DNA from: Polytrichum commune
Taxonomy: Eukaryota > Streptophyta > Polytrichopsida > Polytrichales > Polytrichaceae
Assembly: GCA_950295325.1 (NCBI GenBank)
Contig: OX485804.1
Location: forward strand, 20,214,001 to 20,278,000
Reading direction: 5' to 3'
DNA: 64,000 nt
In this document: positions 22,777-33,840 of the stretch, piece by piece
How the letters are laid out: each line of letters starts with the position of its first letter
How positions within the stretch are numbered: position 1 is the first letter of the stretch
Program-made: the position numbers and the translations under genes
Notes under the pieces: generated by a model
Database searches by the model: none
Told to the model about the DNA's origin: nothing
The model's input: the letters and a program-made list of their open reading frames with translations, nothing else

Positions 22777-23779
22777 TTGTTGATGGGAAGTTTGGAATAA
22801 TTCCACAGGGTACCCAAAACAATCTTCATCGTAGCATTTGATGTGATGAAGTAGAGTGCATTCCATGATGTTATTTGTGGGACAATCGTTTGCTTGATTA
22901 CATAACACGGAATCTCACAAAGATGTTGCTCTCCAGTGACACAAGTAGAATTTGACAAACTCTTTGGCTTGGGATCATGGGCACAAGATCATGGGTTCAA
23001 AATATGCTTGTGTTTCCTTCTTTAGTGCCTCACGTGAAGGTCATCTTGCCAACATGAAAGAATTTTTGATTGAGATGTTGTGTGCAAGGAAATAAACTTA
23101 GCCATATATATACGGATATGAGAAAATTCTCACATAGCTAGGTCTCTTGGAAATCGAGTAGGCCTACCGCAAGAAAATGGAAACCCGATCTTAGAACTTG
23201 GAAAACATTGTTTAGGTTGACAATGCAAAATTATGAATAGCCATGTCATACATGGAGAACAACGGATGCCTTGGCATGAATGTGGACAAAAGGGTTGTTT
23301 TATACCATAATAAATTATTACATGGACTCAATGTCACCCTCATTAAAGTGTTCCCAACCAAAGATCCAAGAGCATGGGACCTAATCTCGGCAATATTAGC
23401 TACTACAATAGCTCCAACCGACATTGAATCGGAGAAATGGACACAAATTTTGTCACGCCGTGCTTTGCCATCTTCACTTCATCTTGCATGCACCACAACC
23501 AATTTTCCATGCCCCTCTTGGTTTAAATGCTTCACAATAGGCACCCACTCCTGATGTCTTAGAGAATGGGAGAACCCCACCGTGGGCATGGTTGGTTTTT
23601 TTCATGAGGTCAAAATTCTCTGCACCACTAGATAACAAAAGCATCAAGAAATTTCCTTCTTCTATGGCAAGACAACCACTCTAATTTGAGACATGAATTG
23701 TTGGAGATAGGTAAATCGTTGGAGATAGGTAAAGGGTTGGCACTTTCTTGAATACTCCATGAAGTTCATAAGAGACTAT

Positions 23780-24422
23780 GTCATTAACATGACTCCCGGG
23801 ACAACTTACACGGCAAACGAATGGCAGGGTTACATCCCACAAAAGTATAATATCTATTGGTCACAAGGGTTGGACCCACTACAATTGTGCAAGTAGTCCA
23901 CCTTCATGTGGTCCATTTGGCAAAAAGCAATTGCGGCCAATGAATGGAGGGGTTGTACTGAACTGGCATCCATCTCCAAACAATGCATCTTTTGCCTTCC
24001 ACACACGAGTGAATCGATCAAACATAAGTGACGGGAATACATTAAGACTAGGAGAGCCTAACAATGTGCCTTTTTTTTTTTTTTTAATCATGCATGAACT
24101 TTGTGGGGTGAGGTTGGGGCAATTATGATAGCTTTCATTGGTAACAAACCCTCTTTGGCTGAAGGAATCCCAAGAAGTTTGCAAAAATAATCAAAACTTG
24201 GCTAATTTTTTGTGGTAGTATCATCTATACGATTTGGATTGAACGCAATCAAAAAGTTTTAAACCAAGAGCAATTTCATGAATCCAAGGTTAGATATCTC
24301 GCTTGGGACAACCTCATTATGTACGCCAAGGTTGCTTGGGAGGGAGTCATCAAGTATGTGACGATCAATGCTTTGTTAGCCCACGCGTTGCTCCAAGGTT
24401 TCAACCAAACTTGGGGGTGCTA
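23780..24422 (+). pseudogene. LINE ORF2 C-terminus with RT zinc-binding motif
   Basis: Reading through one frameshift and several stops: AIAANEWRGC, then CIFC-(6 residues)-ESIKH and EC, the C-C-H-C arrangement of the zf-RVT domain that follows plant LINE reverse transcriptases (23920-24040). Further on comes an open run with IYTIWIERNQKVLNQEQ, ending at TAG 24420-24422. An A/T run of about 16 bases interrupts at 24071-24086. DNA back to about 22985 may belong to the same element but no RT motifs are visible. Confidence 0.65.
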
Positions 24423-24486
24423 GAGGGTTTTCTGTAGAAGGGATAAGATAAGATCACTTGGAATTTGAAATGGTGACATACATAGG

Positions 24487-24710
24487 TACACTAAATAGTG
24501 TATTTAGTGTCACTTACTATCTGGAATCACGCAACACTATATCTAATTATTGTACATCTATTTTTTACCAACATGTTTCAAATTGATTGTTTGGACATTA
24601 TAGAACATTCATAACTTTACTTGATAAACATTACATCAATAGTAAAGAATTATAGCATTGTGTAACTCCAAATGATAAGTGATATTAATAATCCTATTTA
24701 TTGGAGCTAG
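24487..24710. mobile_element. CTACAC-family MITE, copy B
   Basis: Left end TACACTAAATAGTGTATTTA then GTGTCACTTACTAT; right side TAGCATTGTGTAACTCCAAA then TGATAAGTGA. The core is in the opposite orientation to copy A. The right outer end is worn, so the limit is approximate. Confidence 0.75.
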
Positions 24711-24724
24711 GCACACTTGTTAAT

Positions 24725-24890
24725 CTTTTGGTGATATCAGGGTTGTCCTTGGGCAATTTTGATTTTTGTTACTTCTTATGTGGTGGTGTGACATGTTTGA
24801 CGGGCTTTGCCTTCCTTTGAAGTGTACGCATGTTCTTGGTTCTTTATTCATTTCTATTATTAGCTCATCAACATTCAATCTTTTAAATAT
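24725..24890 (+). repeat. Dispersed repeat related to 14040-14200, possible LINE 3' region
   Basis: Shared landmarks are GGTTGTCCTT, a TTTATT/TTACTT run, GTGGTGTG and CTTGGTTCTT, in the same order and spacing. This copy lies downstream of a LINE C-terminus and ends in an AAATA-type simple repeat, so it may be a LINE 3' UTR and tail. That is inference. Confidence 0.4.
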
Positions 24891-24904
24891 AAATAAATAA
24901 ATAA

Positions 24905-25480
24905 GGGTTGTTTCACACTATGGCCGTCCAAGTCGAAAGGCCATGGGATTGAATGGCCAAACTTGTTGAGAGTCCAAAGAAATGAGCTCTATATAACCAA
25001 TAAAATATAGGAATTGGAGTCTTTGGCCGGGCATAGTGTGAAGCCTCCAAAGGCCAAGCCCAAAGTCCAAACCTTTGGCCATAAACTCCCACGGCCTCTC
25101 GACTTGGATGGCCATAGTGTGAAGCCTCCAAAGGCCAAACCCAAAGTCCAAAGGAAGAAGGAGCATCCCACTTTATTCCTTGCCCAAATCTACCCCTCCA
25201 ATCTAACGGCCAAGATCTTGTCACTTATATATATATATATATATATAATGAAAAAAAATCGGCGGCCTCTCGATCATAGTTTGAGTTTCCATTCTTTTCC
25301 AGGCCAAACTTCCTTCGAGAGTCCGTCACCTTGATAACAAAGTATTATCATTTTGGAGCGACAACTTTTAAAATATGACCTCTAGTGTGAAGGGTTGAGA
25401 GGCCGAATTCTTGGTTTCTTGTGATCTGATTGGTGGAAATCCACGGCCTCTCTACTTGTGGCCATAGTGTGAAGCGGCCC
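24905..25480. mobile_element. Harbinger-like MITE, TSD TAA
   Basis: Left end GGGTTGTTTCACACTATGGCC and right end GGCCATAGTGTGAAGCGGCCC are inverted copies; TAA flanks both (24902-24904, 25481-25483). An internal block starting GTGTGAAGCCTCCAAAGG is duplicated at about 25036 and 25121. A (TA)n run lies at 25226-25248. Related to 27358-27863. Confidence 0.85.
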
Positions 25481-25612
25481 TAAGAAGGATATTAGACACA
25501 AGTATGTAATTTGGCTCTCTTGGTTGAACATACATTTTAGATGATACCAATTGTTCATTAGTGAGGTCCATGCAAGTTACACCACGTGGGCCTCTTTCCA
25601 TCTAGGGCCATT

Positions 25613-25986
25613 GTGCGCTAAGTATTGTATTTAGTGTCACCAATTCTATTTGTCTTGTTCACTACTGCTTGTAAATTGCATGTGTAGTGTCACTAACACT
25701 TAACCCTAAACCTAACATTGTTTGTCATTCTTTGTAGACAAATTAGGCATCATTAATTTACAATGTTGCAATAACCATCACAAACTAAACAATTTTTCAT
25801 CCAATGATAGTATTTCATTAAGAATAAAATGTTAGGATGAACTAAGTGCAACAAATGAACATGAGAGTAGAGGACGACATAAAAGTGAGTTGGAATGACA
25901 ATACTTATCATTTTTCTTCTTCCATAAGAAGTTACCACAATGACATAATATATCATATGACACTAAATGCAACATTTAGTGTAGTG
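25613..25986. mobile_element. Longer element with CTACAC-family ends
   Basis: The left end contains CTAAGTATTGTATTTAGTGTC and the right end GACACTAAATGCAACATTTA then GTGTAGTG, an inverted pair matching the CTACAC MITEs. The 370-bp interior differs from the 230-bp copies. The right terminus reads as CACTACAC when inverted, so a CACTA-type origin is possible. Confidence 0.6.
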
Positions 25987-27006
25987 TAGGAGCCCTATAT
26001 GTTTATAAACAAAACAAGAGACCACGAGAGGTTTAAAAACTATGGATACATGTATGAGGGGTAAGACCTATTAGGACAATCAGAATTGTTGAAACAAAAT
26101 CAAAGGATGTATTGGATACACAAGGTGCCAACGTGGTATCTATAGCGTGTATTAGTGGTTGTACATCTTCTATTTCCTTCTATTCTTCTAAAATATATTA
26201 TGTGCATATTTTTATTTATTTTTTGAAATACGAACCCTAAACCTTATTTGAACACAAAGGAAGATGACACCAACCACCTGTTGGTGTGAATGAGAGATGC
26301 TATCTCTCACTCCACCACGGGAGAATCCAAGAGTGTAAGTAGGGGGAGAAGAACTCAAGATTTATTGCAAAAACATGCAATCTTCACCTCACACAAGCTC
26401 TCTCCACACTCACTCACAAGACTTGACTTGGCAAGAAAACCAAGCCAAGGAGGATGCTCCTCACTTAGGAGCCTTCCTCTCCACATCTAGATTCATCCAT
26501 CCAAATCTAGATGGATGAAACCCAACAGATAAGGTGCGGCCGTCGACGCCGCATACCGTGACATCCACACTTTCTCAAAGTGACGATCACTTGAACACAA
26601 ATGTATTGATATGACTACAAGGGGATACCAAGGATTGCATGTGATATTAGAGAAAAATAATAATACAAGAATACAAATACAAATATGTAGGAGGAGAGGA
26701 ACAAAGAATGGAAAGATTATATACACACACCATGAGTGAGTATGCTCGTCAACCCTTCCAATTTTATGGTTGCCATTGGCTATTGGAGCTTTCATGTAAG
26801 GTAAATTTGCATGTAATCATTATACATGCGCGCACACACACACACACATCTATCTATATATATATATCCTTCCACTTAACACTTATGGGATTTTGTTAGG
26901 GGATCCCACTATTGAAAACGAAGGTGAGTAAATAGATGTTCCTATGATTATGCTTATGTCTCTATAATGCAATATTCTATCAATGACAGTAGCTCAAAAC
27001 AAAAGG

Positions 27007-27100
27007 CTCTAACCCAACTCCCATGAGAACTTAGAGGTTAATCCGTCTAAGCCTTGAATAGTACTTAGATGGGTGACTTTCCTAGGTCTTGATCAATATG
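27007..27100 (+). pseudogene. 5S rRNA-derived fragment
   Basis: The run CCCATGAGAAC, then GTTAATCCGTCTAAGC, then GAATAGTACTTAGATGGGTG follows plant 5S rRNA (CCCATCAGAAC, GTTAAGCGTGCTTGGGC, GAGTAGTACTAGGATGGGTG) in order and spacing, followed by a TCCTAGGTCTT equivalent of TCCTGGGAAGTC. About 85 bases of the 3' three-quarters are recognisable. It is a single diverged copy, so it is a 5S pseudogene or the head of a 5S-derived SINE. Confidence 0.75.
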
Positions 27101-27129
27101 ATTAGGTGGACCATAGTGCTCTATCTTTG

Positions 27130-27290
27130 TACTATTGATGTAATTTTGCACTAAGTAAAGTTGTCAATGCACTATAATGTCCAAATAACCAATTTGATAT
27201 TTGTTGGTAGAATATAAGATATACAGTTTATAGATTTAGGATTGCGTAATTTTAAATAGTAATTGACACTAAATACTATATTTAGTGTAG
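27130..27290. mobile_element. CTACAC-family MITE, copy C (left end missing)
   Basis: The core (CTAAGTAAAGTTGTCAATGC) and right end (ATTTTAAATAGTAATTGACA then CTATATTTAGTGTAG) match the family. The left inverted repeat is not found; the sequence runs into the 5S-derived fragment within 30 bp. Confidence 0.7.
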
Positions 27291-27357
27291 ACATCTTAGC
27301 CTTAAGTGGTCGCCATCATGATTAAATGTTTTTGCTAATTGAATTGGTTGCATACGA

Positions 27358-27672
27358 GGGTCGCTTCATACTATGGCCAAAGGTTGAGAGGCCGTCGATT
27401 TCCACCAATTAGATTGCAAGAAACCAAGAATTCGGCCTCTTGATCCTTCACACTAGAGGCCAAAGCCCAAGGGCCATCGCTCTCCAAAATGCCTACATGG
27501 CAATACTTTTTGACCAAGGCGATGGACTCTTGAAGTTTAGATCGGACAAGAATGGATACCCAAACTATGGTCGAAAGGCCGTTGATTTGTTTCATAAAAA
27601 CAATAAAAAAAATGACACGATCTTGGCTGTTAGATTGGAGGGGTTGTTTTGGGCAGGGAATAAAGTGGGATG

Positions 27673-27703
<31 letters not shown>

Positions 27704-27863
27704 CTTGGCCTTTGGAGGCTTCACACTATGCCCGCCCGGAGACTCCAGTTCCTATATTTTATTGGCTATTTTCATGCCATTTCTTTGGACTCTCATCAAA
27801 GTTTGGCTATTCACTCCCACGGCCTCTCGACTTGGACGGCCATAACTTAGTGTGAAGTGGCCC
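27358..27863. mobile_element. Harbinger-like MITE, second member of the 24905 family
   Basis: Left end GGGTCGCTTCATACTATGGCC; right end GGCCATAACTTAGTGTGAAG then TGGCCC. The right flank is TAA but the left is CGA, so the duplication has decayed or the left edge is altered. A (CT)n run lies at 27672-27701. The interior is an inverted version of parts of 24905-25480. Confidence 0.75.
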
Positions 27864-28639
27864 TAAGTGTACATTTGGTCCATCTACCCCAAAACCCTAA
27901 AATAATTACGATCCGGAGGTTTCTTCGTTCGTGTTTTGTTTTAGACCATAATTAACCTCCGAAATCTGAAATTCATCTAGTGTGCGATGAATCATTCCCT
28001 CTCACCAATTGGAGCTAACTAGGGCTCTTATATGCTAATTCCGGAGACCAATACCCTAAGAAAGCAATGACGTTGTTGTGCAAGGGTTGGCAAGTGCTCA
28101 AAAACAGAAAGTCTATCTAAGCGAACCCTAACACTGTGGCCCTCCCAACTTCCCAAGCCCATTTGGCTTGTGTTCACTGGCTCTGCCATCGTCCGCTGCA
28201 GCAGGGGAATGTTGTCCCCGCAGGCCAGGAGCCTCTCGCTGGCGATGGCGCGGGCGAGGGAAGGGGAATGACGGACACACCAGAATTTAGAAAGCCAGGA
28301 AGCCCAAAAAGCCAAAAATTGGAAACGAAATGGAAATTGGTAATATAGCCTGGATCAGGGGAATAATAACTTAATGCGGGAGGGTTGAACAGCGAACTCT
28401 TCTTGTGATTCTGCGCAATGATGAGAGGTCAGATCGGGTTTTGGAGGGAACGCTTGGCCGCTGTGGGGGGCCACGTTCACCACCAGGTGGCTGAACTAAT
28501 TGGCATGTGTGGCAGAGAAGTTCAGATCAGAACGTGCAGGGTGGCAGGCAGGCAGGGAGGCCCGGAGGGGGATCCTTCAGAGACAACTGGGACACCGTTA
28601 AGTAAAACTGTAAAAGAGGACGTAGTACATGACGTCTTG
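27864..28639. other. GC-richer block, no gene recognised
   Basis: Base composition rises from about 28100, with frames on both strands (minus 28028-28315; plus 28418-28642), none with recognisable motifs. It could be an eroded promoter and first exon or a decayed gene; I cannot support either. Confidence 0.3.
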
Positions 28640-29450
28640 TGAGTAATTACAAGTGATTCGGGCCGACGTGATATTTACAAAGGAGAAGTGAAGTTACTGA
28701 GCACCACTTAGGGTTTGCAGAGTACGGGTTGACGATGTGAATATGCCGGGTGTTTGTGGTGTGGTCTTTGAAATGCAACCCTTAACCTGTACTAATCCTC
28801 GAGGTTTTGCTTGTAATAACAAATTAGTCTAACGTGATTTGCAAAGGGGGAGTTAAGAAATGTTACTGAGCACCACTTAGGGTTTGCCGAGGGCAGATGA
28901 CGATGTGCACGCCCTGGGGTGTAGTCGACCGTGCGTGAGTTAAAAAAACCGTAGCCTGTAGTGCCCGTGGTTATGCTTATAATAACAGCAAGTGAATGTT
29001 ACCTCGTTTGCAATGGGGACTTTGAGTTACTAAGCACATTGAAGTTAGGGTTTGTAGAGAGTTGGTTAACGATGTGCACGTCCCGGGCTGTTTGTGGTGC
29101 AGTTGACTGTGTGAGTTGCAAACTGTAGACTGTAGTGCTCGACGTTTAGTTAGTAATGACAAGTGATTCCCACATAATTTGGACACGGGTGAGCATCTCT
29201 GAGTTCAGGTTTGTATAGAGATGGTGACGATGTGCACGTCCCGGGGTGTTTGTGGTGTAGTCGACTGTGAGTTGCAAACCGTAGACTGTAGTGTCTGACG
29301 TTTTGTTGTAAATACAAATGATTCCGACGTGATTTGCAAAGGTGAAGTTAAGTTACTGATCACCAGTTAAGGTTTGCAGAAAGGTGGTGATGATGTGCAC
29401 GTCCCGGGGTCTCTGCGGTGTAGTCAACTGGGAGTTGCAGAAGGTTTGGT
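28640..29450. repeat. Diverged tandem repeat, about five units of 159-169 bp
   Basis: Anchors (GTTACTGAGCACC and variants) fall at 28693, 28862, 29026, about 29190 and 29352. Each unit also has a GATGTGCACGTCCCGGGG-type motif, a GTAGTCGACTGTG motif and CGTAGACTGTAGTG. Units differ by substitutions and small indels, so the array is old. Confidence 0.85.
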
Positions 29451-29817
29451 CGCAGGTGCAGAGAGATTTAAATGTAGATGTGTAAGTTCGTGGCATGTGA
29501 GGGACGGTGACTGCGACCGCCTTGCATCCCGTAGACCGTGCGTCACGCTTTGTGCGAAGTGTCAGGATCGAGCCATCTCTGTTCCTCCTCCTTGTACCTG
29601 TTGATGTGGATGGCTGCTGCAGTAGAGTGGTACAATTTTTTTTGAATGAGTGTGTACTAAGTAGTCTCTGGGTATGTTTGTTAGCGTGATGTATGTGAGA
29701 AGAAACGTAAACCAGCGGCCTGGGCCTCGAGTCTTGACGTTCTCCAGTTAGCACGTCCTGCAAATTTTTTTCACCAGATTGAAATTGTCTCCGATGTTGG
29801 TTGTGAGAGAGTGTTGC

Positions 29818-30275
29818 CTGCTGCAGAATGCACATCAACGTCTCCAACTATGGACATTCATCCCGCCGGCTTTATGATTGAGCTTTCGGAGACACATTCA
29901 AAAGAAGAGCCGGATGCAATCCGGTCTGGTTATATCTCAGATGCAGTTGGCAATGTGCGAAACTTAATTATCTGTCAGCCTCTGCTTTCTCTATTCCGTT
30001 CCAAGAGGCCTATATATGTGCAATCACGCACTTCCCAGAATAGGCGATTAGGTCAGTTAAGTTCAATCTCTTGTTCTAGTATAATTGAAGTCCTCCCTGT
30101 TTTGGTCTGGAACATCGATAGAGTCTGTCTAGTGATTCGTGTCGTGGCCTGCAGCAGAATGCACATCATCGTCTCCAACGATGCACATCCACACCGCCGG
30201 TTACTTGATTGACCTTTCCACAAGCACATTCCGAAGAAGAGCCGGATGCAATCTGTAACGATTATCTCTCAGAGT
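29818..30275. repeat. Direct repeat pair of about 125 bp, offset about 332 bp
   Basis: CTGCAGAATGCACATCA, CGTCTCCAAC, CCGCCGG and AAGAAGAGCCGGATGCAATC recur in order at 29818-29945 and 30148-30275. A third partial relation (TCAATCTCTTGT, GTTTTGGTCTGG versus GTTCTAGTCTGC) links 30050-30110 with 30535-30585. A frame over the region (29811-30212) is unrecognised. Confidence 0.7.
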
Positions 30276-32084
30276 AGGATGGCATCTAAGGTGTAAAGTA
30301 AGTTATCCGTTCCAGGGCTATATACTCTTGAGCGTGGGCCTTGTTACTGCAAACCATTTTTTTCACTGAACCAATCCATCCACACATTTAGAAGCTGATC
30401 ATGCTTCAACAACCAGATTCAAACCCCAATACTTGCATGACAGCATACCCCACCTGCTTAACTTAAGTAGCCACATTAAAGAGAAGGAAGAGTGCAAGCA
30501 ATTTCTTTAGCAAATAGGTCAGTGATTCAGTAAGCAGTCAATCTCTTGTCCTGGAGACCAAGCTGTTCCCAGTTCTAGTCTGCACACAAACGCCTGGCTC
30601 CTGGAAGCCATACACTTTAGGTCGATGGTTCAAGAGGGGGCTTTTGTTGGCTCCGTCTGTAGGACAGAGACTATGCATCAACTTCTGCGTTTCAAGAGCA
30701 GATTTCCTAACCACTTTGTGTTCACACGTGGACGTTACTTGTTCTTGTTATTTTTGGTCCACTTTATGTAATGTGGATTCTCTCTCTCTCTATACAAGTG
30801 CTCCCTAAAATGCATTGAAAGAAATCTAGTTAACTATAGTTATTTCGGCAGTTCTTGATTATTTATTTTAAAAATTTCGGGTGATAAATGAGTAGCTTCA
30901 ATTCTTGACCCGTATTTGAGAAGAAGGTGCACAAAATCCAAGAAAGGTTTGGTTATAGGTGCAATAAATAGCCATCGACTGGCTTGAGCAAAGTGGACAA
31001 CTACAATTGTAGTCTTTCATTGTAAAAGGACAGCCTCACGGTTCTACCGTTTTCTTTGTTCAATAATGTTGCCTTAAGGTATTTCATGACCGCAATGGTG
31101 TTGATGCATACATGATGATAACTTGTGAAATCTTAGATGTTAGGATGTTGATGGAGAGGAGCATAATCAACTTCTATTGATTGAAGGAAGGTAAAGTGGT
31201 TCCCTTCGCGATCTAGATTAGAGGCACCTATTCCCGATCACGACCCCCATTGGGAACCTATAGGGTGCCATAATTTCAATAAGGCAAGGATTGGTTGCAG
31301 TAATTTCTTTTCGTGGGTGGTTAAAATGAGGTTCCACATTTCACGGTTTCTAAGGGTTAGAGCAAAGGCACCCATAGCTAGTCACTTAAGAGATTATGCG
31401 TCATATTTGGAGAAGTATAAGGCGGTGCAAATATTTCTTCTATAGGAAGATAAAAATTAGGAGGACTACAAAAAAAAAAATTGGGTAATTTTATTCCTTA
31501 AAATATGGTATTTTTGAATTTTTGAAGCCAAAAGTTGGCTCAAACATATTACCGATGTCTAGAGTCTATCATAATTGCTCATTTTAAGTGCTCATCCCTC
31601 CTTAATTTAACACTCAAAACTACGACATATGTCATGGCACTTTTGGTTATGGCGTGATCGGAATTTAGTCCCGGCCTGATCGGCAAATGGGGTCCTGAAT
31701 AACACAAAGTCAACATTGCAATAATGACAATGATGACAACATGATGCTTGGGAGTGTGTGGTTTGATTTTTTTGGTGGTTTACTTTAATGCCAAAAGATG
31801 TGACATCTGGGAGAGAAATGTGATAGCAAGGAGTGAGATTTAGATTGAGAAAATCTACTCCTAGGGGTTTTGGGGAATAAGAGAAGGACTAACATTAAGG
31901 ACATTGATATTACGGAGTTTAGAGTGTAAGGTGCATGAAAGAATGTGGAATTTTTCAACGATTGCATGTTGCTGAGTCAAGTCCATGTGTAACACATGCC
32001 ATGGTTTAGTAATTGAGCCTTGATGTTCAACTTTCCAAGTCCAAAAGTGATGGGTTTCATCCCAACTCTCAGAGCCTCCAAAGG

Positions 32085-32318
32085 GAGCTCTTGCATATGA
32101 GCATACCTCTCATTCATCCAACATAAAAGCCTTGAAATAGTTATATCCCAGAGGTTACTCTTTTAGTTGATTTGACATTGGAATTAGTTTTAAAGACCTT
32201 GCATTAGTCACCGAGAGGTTATTTGATATGAATCAACAACAAACTTATAGGGGGGAGAATTTTTATGTTGGATAGATGAGAGGCATGCTTGTATATGATA
32301 ATATCCTTTCCTTCATGT
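32085..32318. mobile_element. Foldback/MULE-like element related to 62895-63360
   Basis: GCATACCTCTCATTCATCC then AACATAAAAG near the left end is inverted at the right as TTTTTATGTTGGATAGATGA then GAGGCATGC. The same ends bound the element near 63 kb. No target-site duplication could be read, so limits are approximate. Confidence 0.55.
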
Positions 32319-32447
32319 ACATGCTATGCAAGATGATACAAATTGAAATTGGTTCTAAAGTCTAGGCAACCAATTGACTTATGGGATTAAATGTACTTCA
32401 AGATGGTGTCCAATTATTTCCTGAGAGTGGTCGAGCGTGGTAGCCTA

Positions 32448-32535
32448 TGTGAGTTAGAGGCTAAAAGCGACTTGATGGTCCAATAGAAAGAAAGACTTGA
32501 GACTCCCTAATACTACATTCTCAACAAGTGATTAA
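32448..32535. repeat. Dispersed repeat shared with 16470-16560
   Basis: Both contain CCTAATACTACATTCTCAA preceded by GAAAGACTTGAGAC or a close variant and by a GACTTGATG stretch. Its source is unknown. Confidence 0.6.
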
Positions 32536-33585
32536 ACCTGCTATTTATTGGAGTTATATAATGAACTAACGAAATAGTGAAACTCCATTATAGTGAGATA
32601 CCATTATTAATATGCACATGATAAATTTGTAGGCGAGTTGGGGCAGTGATTTCAACTTAGGAAAGGGAGAATACATACCAGGTTGTGCAATAAAGGTTTG
32701 TAGTCCTAAAGTGGTCTTTGATCATATAAGAACATATTCAAGTTTGAAATGTACATATCCTTGGAGGGGGAGGGGATCATTTAAGAAAATCTATGAGCAT
32801 CAATTCAAAAATTCATAAGATATTCACTTTCATTACAAAAATAGCAATACCAACTCTCATGTTCCTTATTTGGATTTGCTAATGTGTTCATGTAAGTTTC
32901 CTTGGATTATTAAACCCCTACATGTGTTGGAATGTTGGAAGTGTCCACTTAGTGTATGTTATTATCCAGGGCACATTCCCCGCTTCCCCACGCCCCCCCC
33001 CCCCCCCAAAAGAAACACCAATACACATTGACAAGCATCTTCAGAACCAAGAATATTTTTGTTACAGCTTGGATGATTATTTCTACGTAATGACTTGATT
33101 TGTTAGCAATGCTTATTTCAAATAGTTTAGGTTTTGCAGTACTACCATACTACTTTGTACAAATTGTAATGTCTTGCCATGCAAACAGTTTTTTAGATTC
33201 TATTAATTGGATGGTATCTATTTGTGTCATAATAGAGAGGCCTTCTCATAATAAAAAGGCCTCCGCCATGTGTTTGTAAAACTTAGGCATCAGATAATTG
33301 CAAATTGTAATTCTCACACATCAAAAGAATCGGTGATGTGAGACCTTATCTCATCCTTTATGCACAACCATGTAGATTATGTGTGTGTGTGTGTGTGTAC
33401 ACGTACATATACATACATACTCAAATAGGTGGGTCCATTGAAGAATGAAAAATACTTCACACTAGCATCAAATCACCTTAAGTCCAACTTGGGTGTTTGG
33501 ATATTAGTGTGCATGTTCCCAAGATTGATTCCAATCTTCATCTTAGAAAAGTGAGGGAAGGTTTATATATCCATATAACTTGGCC

Positions 33586-33827
33586 GGGGATTCGTAGCAC
33601 TCAAGTAAAATCATCCGTGCGGATGAAAAAAACATAGGAATCATCTAAATGACTATTTTTGGGCAATTTGATTCCGGAAATAGAGTCAAAGGCCCCGAAT
33701 TAGTCTAGTGACGTCACATTCGAATGAAATCGGCCCTCAACCCCATAGGGGGGCTTTTTTTTATTGGAGCCACTTCATCCATGATATCTTGGATGGATGA
33801 TTTTACTTGAGTGCCACGAATCCCCAG
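33586..33827. mobile_element. 242-bp inverted-repeat element, 13-bp flanking direct repeat
   Basis: GGGGATTCGTRGCACTCAAG then TAAAATCATCC is inverted at the two ends (about 32 bp, one mismatch). CCATATAACTTGG abuts the element on both sides (33573-33585 and 33828-33840). Thirteen bases is longer than the usual 9-11 bp of Mutator-like elements. Non-coding. Confidence 0.8.
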
Positions 33828-33840
33828 CCATATAACTTGG

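Larger units (their letters stand above)
30600..33572. other. Intergenic DNA, mostly unassigned
   Basis: Besides the two repeats annotated separately it holds a 15-base C run (32993-33007) and no recognised frame. Confidence 0.45.

Noticed and set aside
29353-29847. A 164-codon minus-strand gene in the GC-richer block
   Set aside because: No recognisable motif, overlaps the tandem repeat, and no splice or start context stands out.
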